NCBI GenBank assembly: GCA_021397835.1
Contig: JAJFZO010000641.1
Location: 450,001 to 514,000 of the forward strand
DNA length: 64,000 bases
From: Moringa oleifera
Taxonomy: Eukaryota > Streptophyta > Magnoliopsida > Brassicales > Moringaceae
Reading direction: 5' to 3'
Shown: positions 29,851-43,510 of the stretch, piece by piece
Layout of the letters: every line of letters begins with the position of its first letter
Numbering within the stretch: position 1 is the stretch's first letter
The notes under the pieces: model-generated
Told to the model about the DNA's origin: nothing
Database searches by the model: none
Seen by the model: only the letters and a program-made list of their open reading frames with translations
Translations under genes and position numbers: made by a program

Positions 29851-32800
29851 CTGCCCAGTGAGCGAGCCAAGGGAGCCATGTCACACGGACACTGGGCACA
29901 GGAGGCGTGCCTTGGCAGCGCCCAGTAGGCACGGCATGGGCAGCTTCCCCAGCGTGCAGCAATGAGGGGCACGCTAGCCGCGCCATTGGTGCCCATTACT
30001 TGCCAGCCCCCTCGTCCCTCGACATGGTGCACAACGAGTGAGCCAGGGGAGGCGCATCGCACGGACCCTGGGCACGGGAGGCATGCCTTGGTAGCCCCCA
30101 GCAGGCAAGGCATAGGCTGCTTGCCCAGCATGCGGCAGCGGTGGGTGCGCCAGCCAGGCCACGGGCACCCATCACGAGCCAGACCCCTCGTACCTGCCGC
30201 TCGACTTACTGCCCAGCAAGTGAGCTAGGGGAGCCGCATCGCACAGACCCTGGGCACTGGATGCATGCCTCGGAAGCCCCCAGCAAGCATGGCATGAGCT
30301 GCTTGCCCAGTGTGCGGCAGCGACGGGCGCGCCAGCCTGGCCACAGGGGCCCATCGCGAGCTCACCCCCTCATCCCTGCCCCTCGACTTACTGCCAAGCG
30401 AGCGAGCTAGGGGAACCGCATCCCATGGACACTGGGCATGGGAGGCATGCCTTGGACGGCCCCAGTAGGCATGGCATGGGCCAAGTGCCCAGCATGCGGC
30501 AGCGGTGGACGCGCCAGCCAGGCCATAGGCGCCCATTGCGAGCCAGGCCCCTCGGCCCCGACCCTTGACGTAGTGCCCAGCGAGAAAGCCAGGGAAGCTG
30601 CGTCGCATGAGCCCTAGGCATTGGGGTGAAACGTTGGCAGCCCCCAACAGGCACGGCATAGGCCAAGTGCCTAGCGTGTGGCAGCGGTGGGCTTGCTAGC
30701 CAGGCCAATGGCGCCCATCACGAGCCAGCCCCTCATCCCCGACCCTCGACGTGGTGCCCCGCGAGCGAGCCAAGAGAGCCACGTCGCATGGACACTAGGC
30801 AGAGGAAGCATGCCTCGGCAGCCCCCAGCAGGCACGGCATAGGCCAAGTGCCCAGCGTGCTGCAGCGGTGGGCGTGCCTGCCAGGCCATTGACTCTCATA
30901 GCGAGCGCGCCCCTTTGTCCCCGAACCTCGACAAAGTGCCCAGCGAGCGAGCCAGGGGAGCCATGTCGCATGGACCCTAGCCAAGAGAGGCATGGCTCGG
31001 CAGCCCCCAGCTGGCATGACATGGGCCAAGTGCCCAGTGTGCGGTAGCTGTGGGCGTGCCAGCCAGGCCAGTGGCGCCCATCGCGAGCCAGTCCCTGACA
31101 CTTGACGTATTACCTAGCGAGCGAGCCAGGGGAGTCGCGCCGCACGAACCCTGGGCATGGGAAGCATGACTCGGTAGCCCCCAGCAGGCACGGCATGGGC
31201 TGCTTACCCAGCGTGCACAACGGTGGGCGCACCAGCCAGGCCATGGGCGCCCATCACAAATGAGCCCCTCGGCATAGTGCCCAGCAGGGGATCCTGGGGG
31301 GCCTCATCACAAGGACCGTGGGCACGGGAGACACTTTTCGGAAGCCCTCAGCAGGCACGACATGGACTACTTGCCCTGCGTGCGGTATCGGTAGGCGTGC
31401 CAACCAGACCACGGGCGCCCATCGCGAGCCAGCCCTTAGATGCAGTGCCCAGCAAGCGAGCCAAAAGAGCCATGTCGCACTAACCCTGGGCACGGGAGGC
31501 ATGCCATGGCAGCACCCAGCCGGTACGGCACGGGAGGCATGCCATGGCAGCACCCAGCCGGTACGGCATGGGCTGCTTGCCCAGCGTACTACAGAGCCAC
31601 ATTGCAAGGACCCTGGGCATGGGAGGGATGCCTCGCCAACCCCAAGTAGGCACGGCATGGTCTGCTTGCCCAGTGTGCAGTAGCAGTGGGCGCGCCAGCC
31701 AGGCCATGGGCACCCATCGCGAGCCAGACCCCTCATCCTTGTCCCTCGACGTAGTGCCCAGCGTGCAAGCCAAGGGAGCCGCGTTGCACGGACCCTAGGC
31801 ACGGGAGGCATGCCTCGGCTGCCCCCACCGACACGGGATGGGAAGTTTGCCCAGCGTGCGGCAGCAGAGGGCACGCCAGCAAGGCCACGGGTGGCAATCG
31901 AGAGCCAGCCCCTCGTCCCGTCCCCTCGACGTAGTGCCCTGCGGGCGAGCTAGGGGAGCCGCATCGCACGGACCCTCGACACATGCGGCATGCCTCTGCA
32001 TGGGCTGCTTGCCTAGCGTGCAGCAGTGGTGGGCGCGCTAGCCAGGCTATGGGCGCCCATCGAGAGCCAGCCCCCTCGTCCCTTCCCCTCAACGTAGTGC
32101 CTTGTGAGTGAGCCAGGGGAGCCGCGTCACATGGACCCTGAGCACGGGATGCATGCCTCAGCAGCCCCCTGCTGGAGCGGCAGGGGCTGCTTGCACAGTG
32201 TGAAACAGTGGTGGGCGCGCCAGCCAGGCCACAGGCGCTCATCGCAAGCCAGCACCCTCGTCCCGTTCCCTCGACATAGTACCCAGCGAATGAGCCAGGG
32301 GAGCCGCGTCGCATGGACCCTGGGCATGGTTGGCATGCCTCGGCAGCCCCCAGCGGGCACGGCATGGGCTGCTTGCCCAGCGTGCGGCGGCGGTGGGCGT
32401 GCCAGCCAGGCCATGGGCGCCTGTACAAGTTGGCCCCTCGACATAATGCCCACCGAGCGAGCTAGAGGAGCCGCGTCACATGGACCTTGGGCATGGGAGG
32501 CTCACCTCGGTAGCCCTTAGCAGGTACGGCATGGGCTGCTTGCCCTACATGCGACAAAGGTGGGCGCGTCAGCGAGGCCACGGTCGCCCATCGCAAGCCA
32601 GCCACTTGACATGGTGCCCAACGAGCTAGCCAAGGGAGCCGCATCGCACAGACACTGGGCATGGGAGGCATGCCTTGGTAGCCCCCACCAAGCACGGCAT
32701 GGGTTGCTTGCCCAGCGTGCGGCAGCGGTGGGAGCAACAGCCAGGCCCCGGGCGCCCATTGCTAGCTAGCCCCCATGTTTCTGCCCGTTAACATAGTGTG

Positions 32801-35800
32801 CAGTGAGTGAGCTATGGGAGCCGTGTCGCACGGACCCTAGGCATGGGAGGTACGCCATGGCAGCCCCCAGCAGACACGGCATGGGCTGCTTGCCCAGCGC
32901 ATAGTATCGGTGGGCGCGTCAACCAGGCCAGTGGCGCCCGTCACGAGCCTGCCCTCGACATAGTGCCCAGTGAACGAGCCTGGGAAGCCACGTCGCAGAG
33001 ACCCTGGGCTTGGGAGGCATGCCTCGGCAGCCCCCAGTAGGCACGGCATGGGTTGCTTGCCCAGCGTGCCACACCGTTGGGTGCACCAGCCAAGCCACGG
33101 GCGCCCATCATGAGCCAGCCCCTTTACATAGTGCCCAGCGAGTGAGCCAGGGAAGCCACATTGCACGGACCCTGGGCAAGGCAGGCATGCCTGGGCAACC
33201 CCCACTAGGCATGGCATGGGCTGGTTGCCCAGTGTGTGGCAATGGTAGGCATGCCAACCAGGCCAAAGGCCCCCATCGCGAGCCAACCGCCTCGTTCCTG
33301 CCCCTCGACATAGTGCCAAGTGAGCGAGCCAAGGGAGCCGCGTCGCATGGACCCACAAGGCACGGCATGGGCTGCTTGTCAAGTGTGCGGCGGCGGTGTG
33401 CGTGCCAGCCAGGCCACGGGTGCCAATCCCGAGGCAGCCCCTCGATGCAGTGCCCAGCAAGTGAGCCAGGGGAGCTGCAATGCACTGACTGTTGGCACGG
33501 TAGGCATGCTTCAGCAGCCCCTAGAAGGTACTGCATGGGCTGCTTGCCAAGTGTGCGGCAGTGGTGGGCACAGCTGCTAGGCCATGGGCCCCCATCCCCA
33601 GCCAGGCCCTCAACATAATGCCCAGCGAGCGAGGCAGGGGAGCCGCGTTGCACAAACTGTGGTTATGGGAAGCATACCTAGGTAGCCCCCAGCAGGCATG
33701 GCATGGCCTGCTTGCCCAGTGTGCGGCGGCAGTGGGCACGCCAGCCAGGCCATGGGCGCCCATTGCAAGCAAGCCCTTTGAAATAATGCCCACCGAGCAA
33801 GCCAGAGGAGCCGCGTCGCATGGAACCTGGGCACGGGAGGCATGCTTTGGTAGGCCCTAGCAGGCACAGCATCGGCTGCTTGCCCAGCGTGCAGTAGCAG
33901 TGGGCACGTCTGCCAAGCCACGGGCGCCTATCCCTAGCTAGCCCCCTCGTCCCTCCCCCTCGACAGTGCCCAGCGAGCGAGCCAGAAGAGCCACGTCGCA
34001 CAGACCCTTGGCAGGGGAGGCACACTTAGGCAGCTCCCAGCGGGCATGGCACGGGCTGCTTGCCCATCGTGCCGCAGTGGTAGGGACGCCAGCGAGGCCA
34101 CAGGCGCCCAATGCGAGCCAGCCCCTCGAAATAGTGCCCAACGATCGAGCCAGGGGAGCTGCGTCGCATAGACACTGGGCATGGGAGGCACGCCTTGGCA
34201 ACCCCCAGCAGGCATGGCATGGGCTGCTTGCCCAGTGTGCTTCAGTGGTGGGTGCGACAGCCAGGCCACGGGCGCCCATTGCAAGCCAGCCCCCTTGCCC
34301 TTGCCCCTCGAACTACTGCCCAGCGAGCGAGCCAGTGGAGCCGCGTCGCATGGACCTGGGGCATGAGAGGCATGCCTCGACAGCCCCCAGCAGGCACGGC
34401 ATGGGCAGCTTGCACAGCGTGTGGCAGCGGTGGGCACGCCAGCGACGCCATAGGCGCCCATACTGAGCAAGCCCCTCGATATAGTGCCCAGCAAGTGAGC
34501 AAAGGGAGCCCCGTTGCACGGACCCTGGGCACGGGAGGCATGCCTAGGCAGCCCCCAATGGGCACGACATGGGCTGCCTTCCCAGCATTCCGCAGCGGTG
34601 GGCGCGCCACCGAGGCCACAGGCGCCCAACACGAGCCAACCCCTCGACCTAGTGCCCAACAAGCGAGCCAGGGGAGTCGCATCGCACAGACACTGGGCAT
34701 GCGAGGCGCTTCTCGACAGCCCCTAGCAGGCACAGCATGGGCTGCTTACCCAGCGTGCGGCAATGGTGGGGGCACCGGCCGGGCCATGGGTGCCCAACCC
34801 GAGCCAGCGCCCTCGTTCTTGCCCCTCGACATAGTGGTAAGCGAGCGAGCCAGGGAAGCTGCATTGCACGGACCTTGAGCACGGGAGGAATGCCTTGGCA
34901 GCCCCAAGAAGGGATGGCATGCGTTGCATGAGCAGCGTTCAGCAGCGGTGGGTGCGCAAGCCAGGCCACAGGCTCCCATGGCGAGCTAGCCCCCTTGTCC
35001 TTGCCCCTCGACTTACTGCCCAGCGAGAGAACCAAGGGAACTGCATCGTTTGGACCCTGGGCATGGGAGGCATGCCTCGGCAGCCCGCAGATGACAAAGC
35101 ATGGGCTGCTTGCCCAGAGTGTCACAGCGGTTGGCGCGCCAGCCAGGACACGGGTGCCCATCGTGAGCCAGCCCCCTTGTCCTTGCCTCTCGACATGGTG
35201 CCCAGCGTGTGAGCCAGGGGAGCCGCGTCGCATGGACCCTGGTTTGGGAGGCATGCCTCCACATCGACACGCAGGCACAGCATGGGCTACTTGCCCAGCG
35301 TGCGACAGCGGTGTGCCCGCCGGCCAGGCAACGGGCGCCCATCGCGAGCCAGCCCCTTGACATAGTGCCCATCGCACGGACCCTGGGCATGGGACGGATG
35401 CCTCGACAGCCCCTAGCAGGCACGGCATGGGTTGCTTGCCAATTTTTGACAGTGGTGGGTGTGCTGACGAGGCCACGGGCGCCCATCATGAGCCAGCCCC
35501 TCGACATAGTGACCAACAAGGGAGCCAGGGAGCAGCGACGCATGGACCCTAGGCACGGGAGGCAAGCCTTGGTGGCCGCCAGCAGGCAAGGCATGGGCTG
35601 CTTGCCTAGCATGCGGAGGCAGTAGGCGCGCCAGCAAGGCCACGGGCGCCCATCGCTAGCCAGCCCCTCGACATGGTGCCCAACGAGGGAGCCAGAAGAG
35701 CCGCATCGCACGGACCCTGGGCATGGGAGGCACACTTCGGCAGCACCCAGCAGGCATGGCATGGGCTGCCAACCCAGCTTGTGATAGTGGTGCGCACGCC

Positions 35801-36559
35801 AGCAAGGCCACGTGCGCCCATCGCGAACTAGCTCTGTCGACAAAGTGCCCAATGAGTGAACCAAGGGAGCCGCGTCGCATGGACCCTAGGCACGGGAAGT
35901 ATGCCTCGGCAGCCCCCAGCAGGCATGGCATGGACACTGGGCATGCCTCGGCAGCCTCCAACTGGCATGGCATAGGGCACTTGCCCAGCGTGAGGCAGCT
36001 GTAGGCGCGCCAGCCAGGCCACGGGCACCCATCGCGAGCCAACCCCCTCGTCCCTGCCCCTCCACTTAATGCCTTGCGAGCAAGCCAGAGGAACCTTGTC
36101 ACATGGACCCTAGGCACGAGAGACTTGCCTCGGAAGCCCTCAGTAAGCATGGCATGGGTGAAGTGCCTAGTGTGTGGCAGCGGAAGGCGTGCCAGCCAAG
36201 CGACGGGCACCCATAGCGACCCAGCCCCTCCATTTACTGCCCAGCGAGCGAGCCAGGGGTGCCTCGTGACACGGACCCTGGGCATGGCAGGCATGCCTCG
36301 GCAGCCCCCAGCAGGCATGGCATGGGTTGTTGGCCCAGTGTGCAGCAGTGGTGGGCGCACCAGCCAGCCCACGGGCACCCATCGTGAGCCAGCCAACCTG
36401 TCCCTGCCCTTCGACTTACTGCAGAAAGAGCGAGCCAGTGGGGCCGCGTCGCATGGACCCAGGGCACGGGAGGCTTGCCTCGGAAGCCCCCAGCTAGCAC
36501 GGCATGGGCCAAGTGCCCAGCGTGCTGCAGCTGTTGGCGCACCAGCTAGGCCAGTGGCA
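29851..36559 (+). repeat. IGS subrepeat array C (about 37 monomers)
   Basis: Begins CTGCCCAGTGAGCGAGCC right after the 3' spacer and runs without interruption to a junction with 25S near 36560. Monomers are more diverged from each other than those of the 47-53 kb block. Some are shortened, for example near 35360, where the GAGCGAGCC section is missing. Several carry the GGGCCAAGTGCCCAG variant (30475-31040). No gene is supported in it. Confidence 0.92.
31493..31580 (+). repeat. 44-bp tandem duplication inside one monomer
   Basis: GGCACGGGAGGCATGCCATGGCAGCACCCAGCCGGTAC-type text occurs twice in succession, the copies starting near 31488 and 31528-31532. The breakpoint falls at the GGGAGGCATGCC palindrome. 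Confidence 0.8.
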
Positions 36560-37024
36560 CCCACGCCCGATCGTACTTATAACCGCGTCAGGTCTCCAAG
36601 GTGAACAGCCTCTGGTCGATGGAACAATATAAGCAAGGGAAGTCAGCAAAATGGATTTGTAACCTTGGGAAAAAGATTGGCTTTAAGGGCCAGGAACGGG
36701 GGTCCCAGTCCTGAACCCCTCGGCTGTCGATGGACTGCTCGAGCTACTCCTACGGTGAGAGAGGGTCACCACATGCTGGCCGAGGGACGAACTGGGAACG
36801 GTTCCTTCGAGGGCCTTTCCCGGGCATCGAACAACCAACTCAGAACTAGTATGAACAAGGGGAATCCGACTGTTTAATTAAAACAAAGCATTGCGATGGT
36901 CCCTATAGAAGCTCACGTAATGTGATTTCTACCCAGTGCTTTGAAAGTCAAAGTAATGAAATTCAACCAAGCGTGGGTAAACAGTGGGAATAACTATGAC
37001 TCTCTTAAGGTAGCCAAATACCTT

Positions 37025-37068
<44 letters not shown>

Positions 37069-37126
37069 ACTGTCCCTATCTACTATCCAGCGAAACCACA
37101 GCCAAGTGAACGGGCTTGGTAGAATC

Positions 37127-37161
<35 letters not shown>

Positions 37162-37541
37162 ATCTGACTTTGTGAAATGACTTAAGAGGTGTAGGATAAG
37201 TGGGAGCCGAAAATGGCGAAAGTGAAATACCACTACTTTTAATGTTATTTTACTTATTCCTTGAATCGAAGGTGGGGTGTCACCCCTCTTTTTGGACCTA
37301 AGGTTGGCTTTGGCCTACCGATTCGGGTGGAAGACATTGTCAGGTGGGGAGTTTGGCTGGGGCGGCACATCTATTAAAAGATAACGCAAGTATCCTAAAA
37401 TGAGCTCAACGAGAATAAAAATCTCGTGGGGAACAAAAGGGTAAAAGGCTGTTTGATTCTGATTTCCAGTACGAATACGAACCATGAAAGCGTGGCCTAC
37501 CAATCCTTTAGACCTTCAGAATTTGAAGCTAGAGGTGTCAA

Positions 37542-37573
<32 letters not shown>

Positions 37574-38133
37574 AGCCAAGCGTTCATAGTGATATGGCTT
37601 TTTAATCCTTCCATGTCGATTCTTCCTATCATTGTGAAGCAGAATTCACTAAGTGTTGGATTGTTCACCCACTAGTAGGGAACGTGAGCTGGGTTAGATC
37701 ATTGTGAGACAGGTTAGTTTTACCTTACTAATGCCCCAGTCATGATAGTAATTCAACCTAATACGAGAGGAACCATTGATTCGCACAATTAGTCATCGCG
37801 CTTGGTTGAAAAGTCAGTGGAGTGAAGCTATCGTGCCCCGGATTATGACTGAATGCCTCTACGTCAAAATCCGGGCTAGAAGCAATGCATGCGCCCATCG
37901 CCCAATTGCTGACCTGCAGTAGGAGCCACTCGGCCCCCAAAGGCACGTGTCGTTGGCCAAGCCCACGCTGCGGAGGAGCCTCGTGGGCTGCCTTGAAGTT
38001 TGATTCCCACTGAGCGACGGGTAGAATCATTTACAGACAACTTAAATACGCGACGGGGTATTGTAAGTGGTAGAGTGGCCTTGCTGCCATGATCCAATCA
38101 AATTCAGCTCTTTGTCGTTTCGATTCGTCCTTC
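36560..38133 (+). pseudogene. 25S rRNA, 3' half (about 1.57 kb)
   Basis: Begins at ACGCCCGATCGTACTTATAACC, includes GGTGAACAGCCTCTGGTCGA, AACTATGACTCTCTTAAGGTAGC and TGACGCGCATGAATGGATTA, and ends at TTTGTCGTTTCGATTCGTCC. It is the longest continuous 25S piece in the window. The sarcin-ricin stretch reads CTAATACGAGAGGAACC at 37757-37773 (consensus CTAGTACGAGAGGAACC). The 5' half is replaced by IGS subrepeats, so it cannot make a 25S rRNA. Confidence 0.95.
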
Positions 38134-38388
38134 CAGCCCCCCTCCCGAACCCACCTCAACAATTGTCCCTCTTTTTTCGACAATCGATACCCCAAGGTCT
38201 GAAATCGTCCCTTAAGATAATGACCTAGAAAAAGAAGCAAGTCCTTTGGGATTGTGGAGAATGAGAAACACAAGGGAAAAACACTTAGAAACATATCGGG
38301 AAGCATTGGGGAACCAAGTGTTACTCCAATAAAAAAATATATATAAAAAACAGAAACTTGTCTCTCGATGTTGTCCCATGGTAAAATA
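38134..38388 (+). other. 3' external spacer (second copy)
   Basis: Aligns with 29574-29850 without the AT microsatellite expansion. It leads into array D. No gene seen. Confidence 0.85.
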
Positions 38389-38599
38389 CTGCCCAGTGAG
38401 CGAGCTAGGGGAGCCATGTCACATAGACACTCAGCATGGGAGGCACTACATGGGCCACTAGCCCAGCGTGCGGCAGCGGGGGGCGCGCCAGCCAGGCCAC
38501 GGGCGCCCATCACGAGCCAGTCCCCTCGTCCCTGCCCCTCGACTTACTGCCCAGCGCGTGAGCCACAAGAGCCACGTCGCACGAACCCTGGGCACGAGA

Positions 38600-41350
38600 G
38601 GCACACCTTGGCAACCACCAGGTTGCACGGCATGGGCTTCTTGCGAGAGCCGTTGGCGCGCTTGCCAGGCCACTAGCTCCCATTGTGAGCCGACCGCCTA
38701 GTCCCTGCCCCTTGACATAGTGTCCAGCGAGCGAGCCAGGGGAGCCGCGTCGCATGGACCCTGGGCACGAGAGGCACGCCTTGGCATCCACCAGGTTGCA
38801 TGGCATGGGCTTCTTGCCCAGCGTGCTGGAGCGATGGGCGTGCCAGCCAAGCCATGGGCGCCCATCGCGAGCCGGCCAGCTTGTCCCTGCCCCTCGACAT
38901 AATGTCCAGTGAGCGAGCCAGGGGAGCCGCGTTGCAAAGACCCTGGGCATGGGAGGAACGCCTCAGCTGCCACCAGGTTTCATGGGATGGGTTTCTTGCC
39001 CAGCGTTTGGGAACGATGGGCACGCTAGCCAGGCCACGGGCACCCCTTCGCGAGCCGGCCCCTTCCTCCCTGCCCTTGGACATAGTGCCCAGCATGTGAG
39101 CTAGGGGAGCCACATCGCACAAACCTTGGGCACTAGAGGCACGCCTTGGCAGCCACCAGGTTGCACGGCATGGGTTGGTTGCCCAACGTGCAGAAGTGGT
39201 GCACGCGCTAGCCAGGCCACAGGCGCCTTTCCAGAGCCAGCCCCTTCCTCGCTGCCCCTGGACATAGTGCCCAGCGTGTGAGCCAAGCGAGCCACGTTAC
39301 ACAAACCTTGGGCACGAGAGGCATGCCTTGGTAGCCACCAGGTTGCATGGCATGGGTTGGTTGCCCAACGTGCGGAAGCGGTGGGCGTGCCAGCTAGGCC
39401 ACGGGCGCCCATCGTGAGCCGGCCCACTCTACATAGTGCCCAGCGAGCGAGCTAGGGAAGTTGCGTCGCACGAACCCTGTGCATGGGAGGCAAGCCTTGG
39501 CAGCCCCCAGCAGGCATGGCCTGCGATTCTTGCCCAGCGTAAGGAAGCGGTGGGTGTGCTAGCCAGGCCACGGCCTGCCAGCAAGGCCACGGGCGCCCAT
39601 CGTAAGCCAGCCCCTCGTCGCTACCCTTCTACATAGTGCCCAACGAGCGAGCCAAGAGAGCCGCGTCGCACAGACCCTAGGCATGGGAGGCACGCCTCGG
39701 CAGCCACCAGGTTGCATGGCTTAGGCTTCTTGCCCATGGTGCGAGAGTGGTGGGCGCGTTACCTAGGACACGGGCACCCATTGCGAGCTGGCCTTTCGTC
39801 CCTACCCCTCGACATAGTGCCTAGCGTTCAAGCCAGGGGAGCCATATCGCACGGACCTTAGGCACGAGGGGCACGCCTTGGCAGCCTCTAAGGTTCACGG
39901 CCTGGGCTTCATGTGTAGCATGCGGGAGCTGTAGGCATGCCAGCCAGGCCACGGGCGCCTATCGCGAGCCGGCCACCTTGTCCCTACCCTTCGATATAGT
40001 GCCCAGGGAGCGAGCCAAAAGAGCCGCGTCGCGCGGACCCTAGGCATGGGAGGCATGCCTCCACCGCCACCAGGTTGCATGGCATGGGCTTCTTGCCTAG
40101 TTTGTAGGAGCGGTGGGCACGCTAGTCAGGCCACCGATGCCTATAGCGAGTCGGCCCCCTCGATATAGTGCCCAGCGTGCGAGCCAGAAGAGCTGCGTCG
40201 CACGGAACCTGGGCACGAGAGGCACACCCTGGCAACCACTAGGTTGCACCGCATGGGCTTCTTGCGAGAACGGTTGGCGCGCTTGCCACGCCACGAGCTC
40301 CCATCGTGAGCCGACCCTTTAGTCCCTACCCTTTGACATAGTGCCCAGCGAGTGAGCCAGGGGAGCCACGGCACACGGACCCTGGGCACGAGAGGCACGC
40401 CTTGGCATCTAGTAGGTTGCACTGCATGGGCTTCTTGCCCAGTGTGCTGGAGCGGTGGGCGTGCCAGCCAGCCATGGGCGCCCATCGCGAGTCGGCCAGC
40501 TTGTCGTTGCCCTTCGATATAGTGCCCAGTGAGCGAGCCAGGGGAGCCGCTTCGCATAGACCCTGGGCATGGGAGGCATGCCTCGGCCGCCTCCAGGTTT
40601 CATGGCATGGGTTTCCTGCCTAGCGTTCGGGAACGGTGGGCGCGCTAGCCAGGCCACGAGTGCCCTTCGCAAGCCGGCCCCTTCCTCCTTGCCCCTTGAC
40701 ATAGTGCCCAGCGTGCGAGCCAGGGGAGCCACGTTGCACGGACCTTAGGCACTAGAGGCATGCCTTGGCAGCCACCAGGCTGCACGGCATGGGCTTCTTT
40801 CCTAGCGTGCGAGAGCGGTGGGCGCGCTTGCCATGCCACGGGCTCCCATCGTGAGCCGGCCCCCTCGTCCCTACCCTTCGACATAGTGCCCAGCGTGCGA
40901 GCTAGGGGAGCTGTGTCGCACGGAGCTTAGGCATGAGGGGCACGCCTTGGCAGCCACCAGGTTGCACGGACTCGGCTTCTTGCGCAGTGTGCGAGAGTGG
41001 TAGGCGTGCCAGCAAGGCCACGGGCACCCATCACGAGCCGGCCACCTCGTCCCTGCCCTTCGACATGGTACCCAGCGAGCGAGCTAGGGGAGCCGCGTCG
41101 CACCGACCCTGGGCATGGGAGGCACGCCTCGGCCGCCACCAGGTTGCATGGCATGGGCTTCTTGCTTAGTGTGTGGGAGCGTTGGGCGCGCTAGCCAGGC
41201 CACCAGCGCCCATCGCGAGTCGGCCCCCTCATCCCTGCCCCTCAACATAGTGCCCAGCGTGCTAGCCATAGGAGCCCCGTCGCACAGACCCTTGGCATGA
41301 GAGGCACACATTGGCAACCACCTTGGCAACCACCAGGCCATGGGCTCCCA
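38600..41350 (+). repeat. Monomer subfamily block with AGGTTGCA
   Basis: Most monomers here read CCACCAGGTTGCAyGGCATGGG and CTTCTTGCCCAGCGT where others read CCCCCAGCAGGCACGGCATGGG and CTGCTTGCCCAGCGT. The block ends near a short TTGGCAACCACC duplication at about 41311-41335. Outside it the AGGTTGCA variant is absent or rare. Confidence 0.8.
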
Positions 41351-41429
41351 TCGTGAGCCGGCCCCCTCGTCCCTGCCCCTCGACTTACAGCCCAGCGAGC
41401 GAGCTAGGGGAGCTGCGTCGCATGGACCC

Positions 41430-43510
41430 TAGGCACGGGAGGCATGCCTCACAGCCCCCATAAAGCACGGCATGGGATGCTTGCCCAGTGTGCGGCAGCG
41501 GTGGGCTCGCCAGCCAGGCCACAGGCGCCCATCGCAAGGCAGCCCCCTCGTCCCTGCCCCTCGACATGGTGTCCAGCGACAAAGCAAGGGCAGCCATGTT
41601 GCACGGACCTTGGGCTCAGGAGGCATGCCTCGGCCGCCCCCAGCAGGCATGGCATGGGCTGCTTTCCCTGCTTGCGGCAGCGGTGTGCACGCCGGCCAGG
41701 CCACGGGCGCCCATTGCGAGCCAGCCCCTTCATCCCTGCCCCTCGACATGGTGCCCAGCTAGCGAGCCAAGGGAGGTGCGTCGCACGGACCCTGGGCACA
41801 GGAGGCTTGCCTCACAGCCCCAAGCAGGCACAGCATGGGCTTCTTGCCCAGAGTGGGGCAGCAGTGGGCGTGCCAGCATGGCCACAGGTGCCCTTCGCGA
41901 GCCAGCCCGCTCGTCCCTGCCCCTCGATATGGTGCCCAGCTAGCGAGCCAGGGGACGTGTGTCACATGGACCCTGGGCATGGGGGGCATGCCTGGCAGCC
42001 CCCAGCAGGCACGGCATCGGCTGCTTTCCCAGCGTGCAGCAGCGGTGGGTGCGCCAGTCAGTCCACGGGCGCCCATCACGAGCCAGCCCCATCGTCCCTG
42101 CCCCTCGACTTACAGCCCAGCGACCGAGCTAGGGGAGCCGCGTCGCATGGACCCTGGGCATGGGAGGCATGCCTCACAGCCCAAGCAGGCACGGCATGGG
42201 CTGCTTGCCCACTGTGCGGCAGCAGTGGGTGCGCCAGCCAGGCCACAGACACCCATCGCGAGCAAGCCCCCTCATCCCTGCCCCTCGACTTACAGCCCAG
42301 CGAGCGAGCTAGGGAAGCCGCGTCGCATGGACCCTGGGCACAGGAAGCATGCCTCACAGCCCCCAGCAGGCACAGCATGGGCTTCTTGCCCAGAGTGGGG
42401 CAGCGGTGGGCGTGCCAGCATGGCCACAGGCGCCCTTCGCGAGCCAGCCCGCTCGTCCCTGCCCCACGATATGGTGCCCAGCTAGCGAGCCAGGGGTCGT
42501 GCGTCACATGGACCCTGGGCATGGGAGGCATGCCTGGTATCCCCCAGCAGGCACGGCATGGGCTGCTTTCCCCGTGTGCAGCAGCGGTGGGTGCACAAGT
42601 CAGACCACGGGCGCCCATCGTGAGCCATCCCCCTCGTCCCTTCCCCTCCACGTACAGCCCAGCGAGCGAGCTAGGGGAGCCGTGTCGCATGGACCCTGGG
42701 TATGGGAGGCATGCCTTGCAACCCCAGCAGGCACCGCATGGGCTGCTTGCCCAGTGTGCGGCAGCGGTGGAAGCGCCAGCCAGGCCACGGGCACACATCG
42801 CGAGCCAGCCCCCTCGTCCCTGCCCCTCGACTTAAAACCCAGCGAGCGAGCTAGGGGAGCCACGTCGCGTGGACCCTGGGCACGGGAGGCATGCCTCACA
42901 GCCCCCATAAAGAATTGCATGGGATGCTTGCCCAGTGTCCGGCAGCGTTGGGAGAGCCAGCCAGGCCACGGGCGCCCATCGCAAGCCAGCCCCGCGACAA
43001 AGCTAGGGCAGCCACATTGCACGGACCTTGGGCTCAGGAGGCATGCCTCGGCCGCCCCCTGCAGGCACGGCATGGGCTACTTTCCCTGCTTGCGGCAGCA
43101 GTGTGCACGCCGGCCAGGCCACGGGCACCCGTCCCGAGCCAGCCCCCTCATCCCTGCCCCTCGACATGGTGCCCAGCTAGCGAGCCAGGGGAGGTGCGAC
43201 GCACGGACCCTGGGCACAGGAGGCATGCCTCACAGCCCCCAGCAGGCACAGCATGGGCTTCTTGCCCAGAGTGGGGCAGCGGTGGGCGTGCGAGCATGGC
43301 CGCGGGAGCCGTTCGCGATCCAGCCCGCTCGTCCCTGCCCCTCGATATGGTGCCCAGCTAGCGAGCCAGGTGAAATGCGTCACACTGACCCTAGGCATGG
43401 GAGGCATGCCTGGCAGCCACCAGCAGGAACGGCATGGGCTGCTTTCCCAACGTGCAGCAGCGGTGTGTGCGCCAGTCAGGCCACGGGCGCCCGTCGCGAG
43501 CCAGCCCCCT
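41430..43510 (+). repeat. Higher-order duplication, offset ~1.42-1.45 kb
   Basis: Unusual monomers recur in order. CACAGCCCCCATAAAG is near 41449 and 42897. CGACAAAGCwAGGGCAGCCA is near 41577 and 42994. TTTCCCTGCTTGCGGCAGC is near 41663 and 43081. AGAGTGGGGCAGC is near 41850 and 43268. An additional 3-monomer copy of the last segment lies about 535 bp downstream (near 42390). This indicates block duplication of about eight monomers, followed by a ~30-bp loss in the second copy. Confidence 0.8.
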
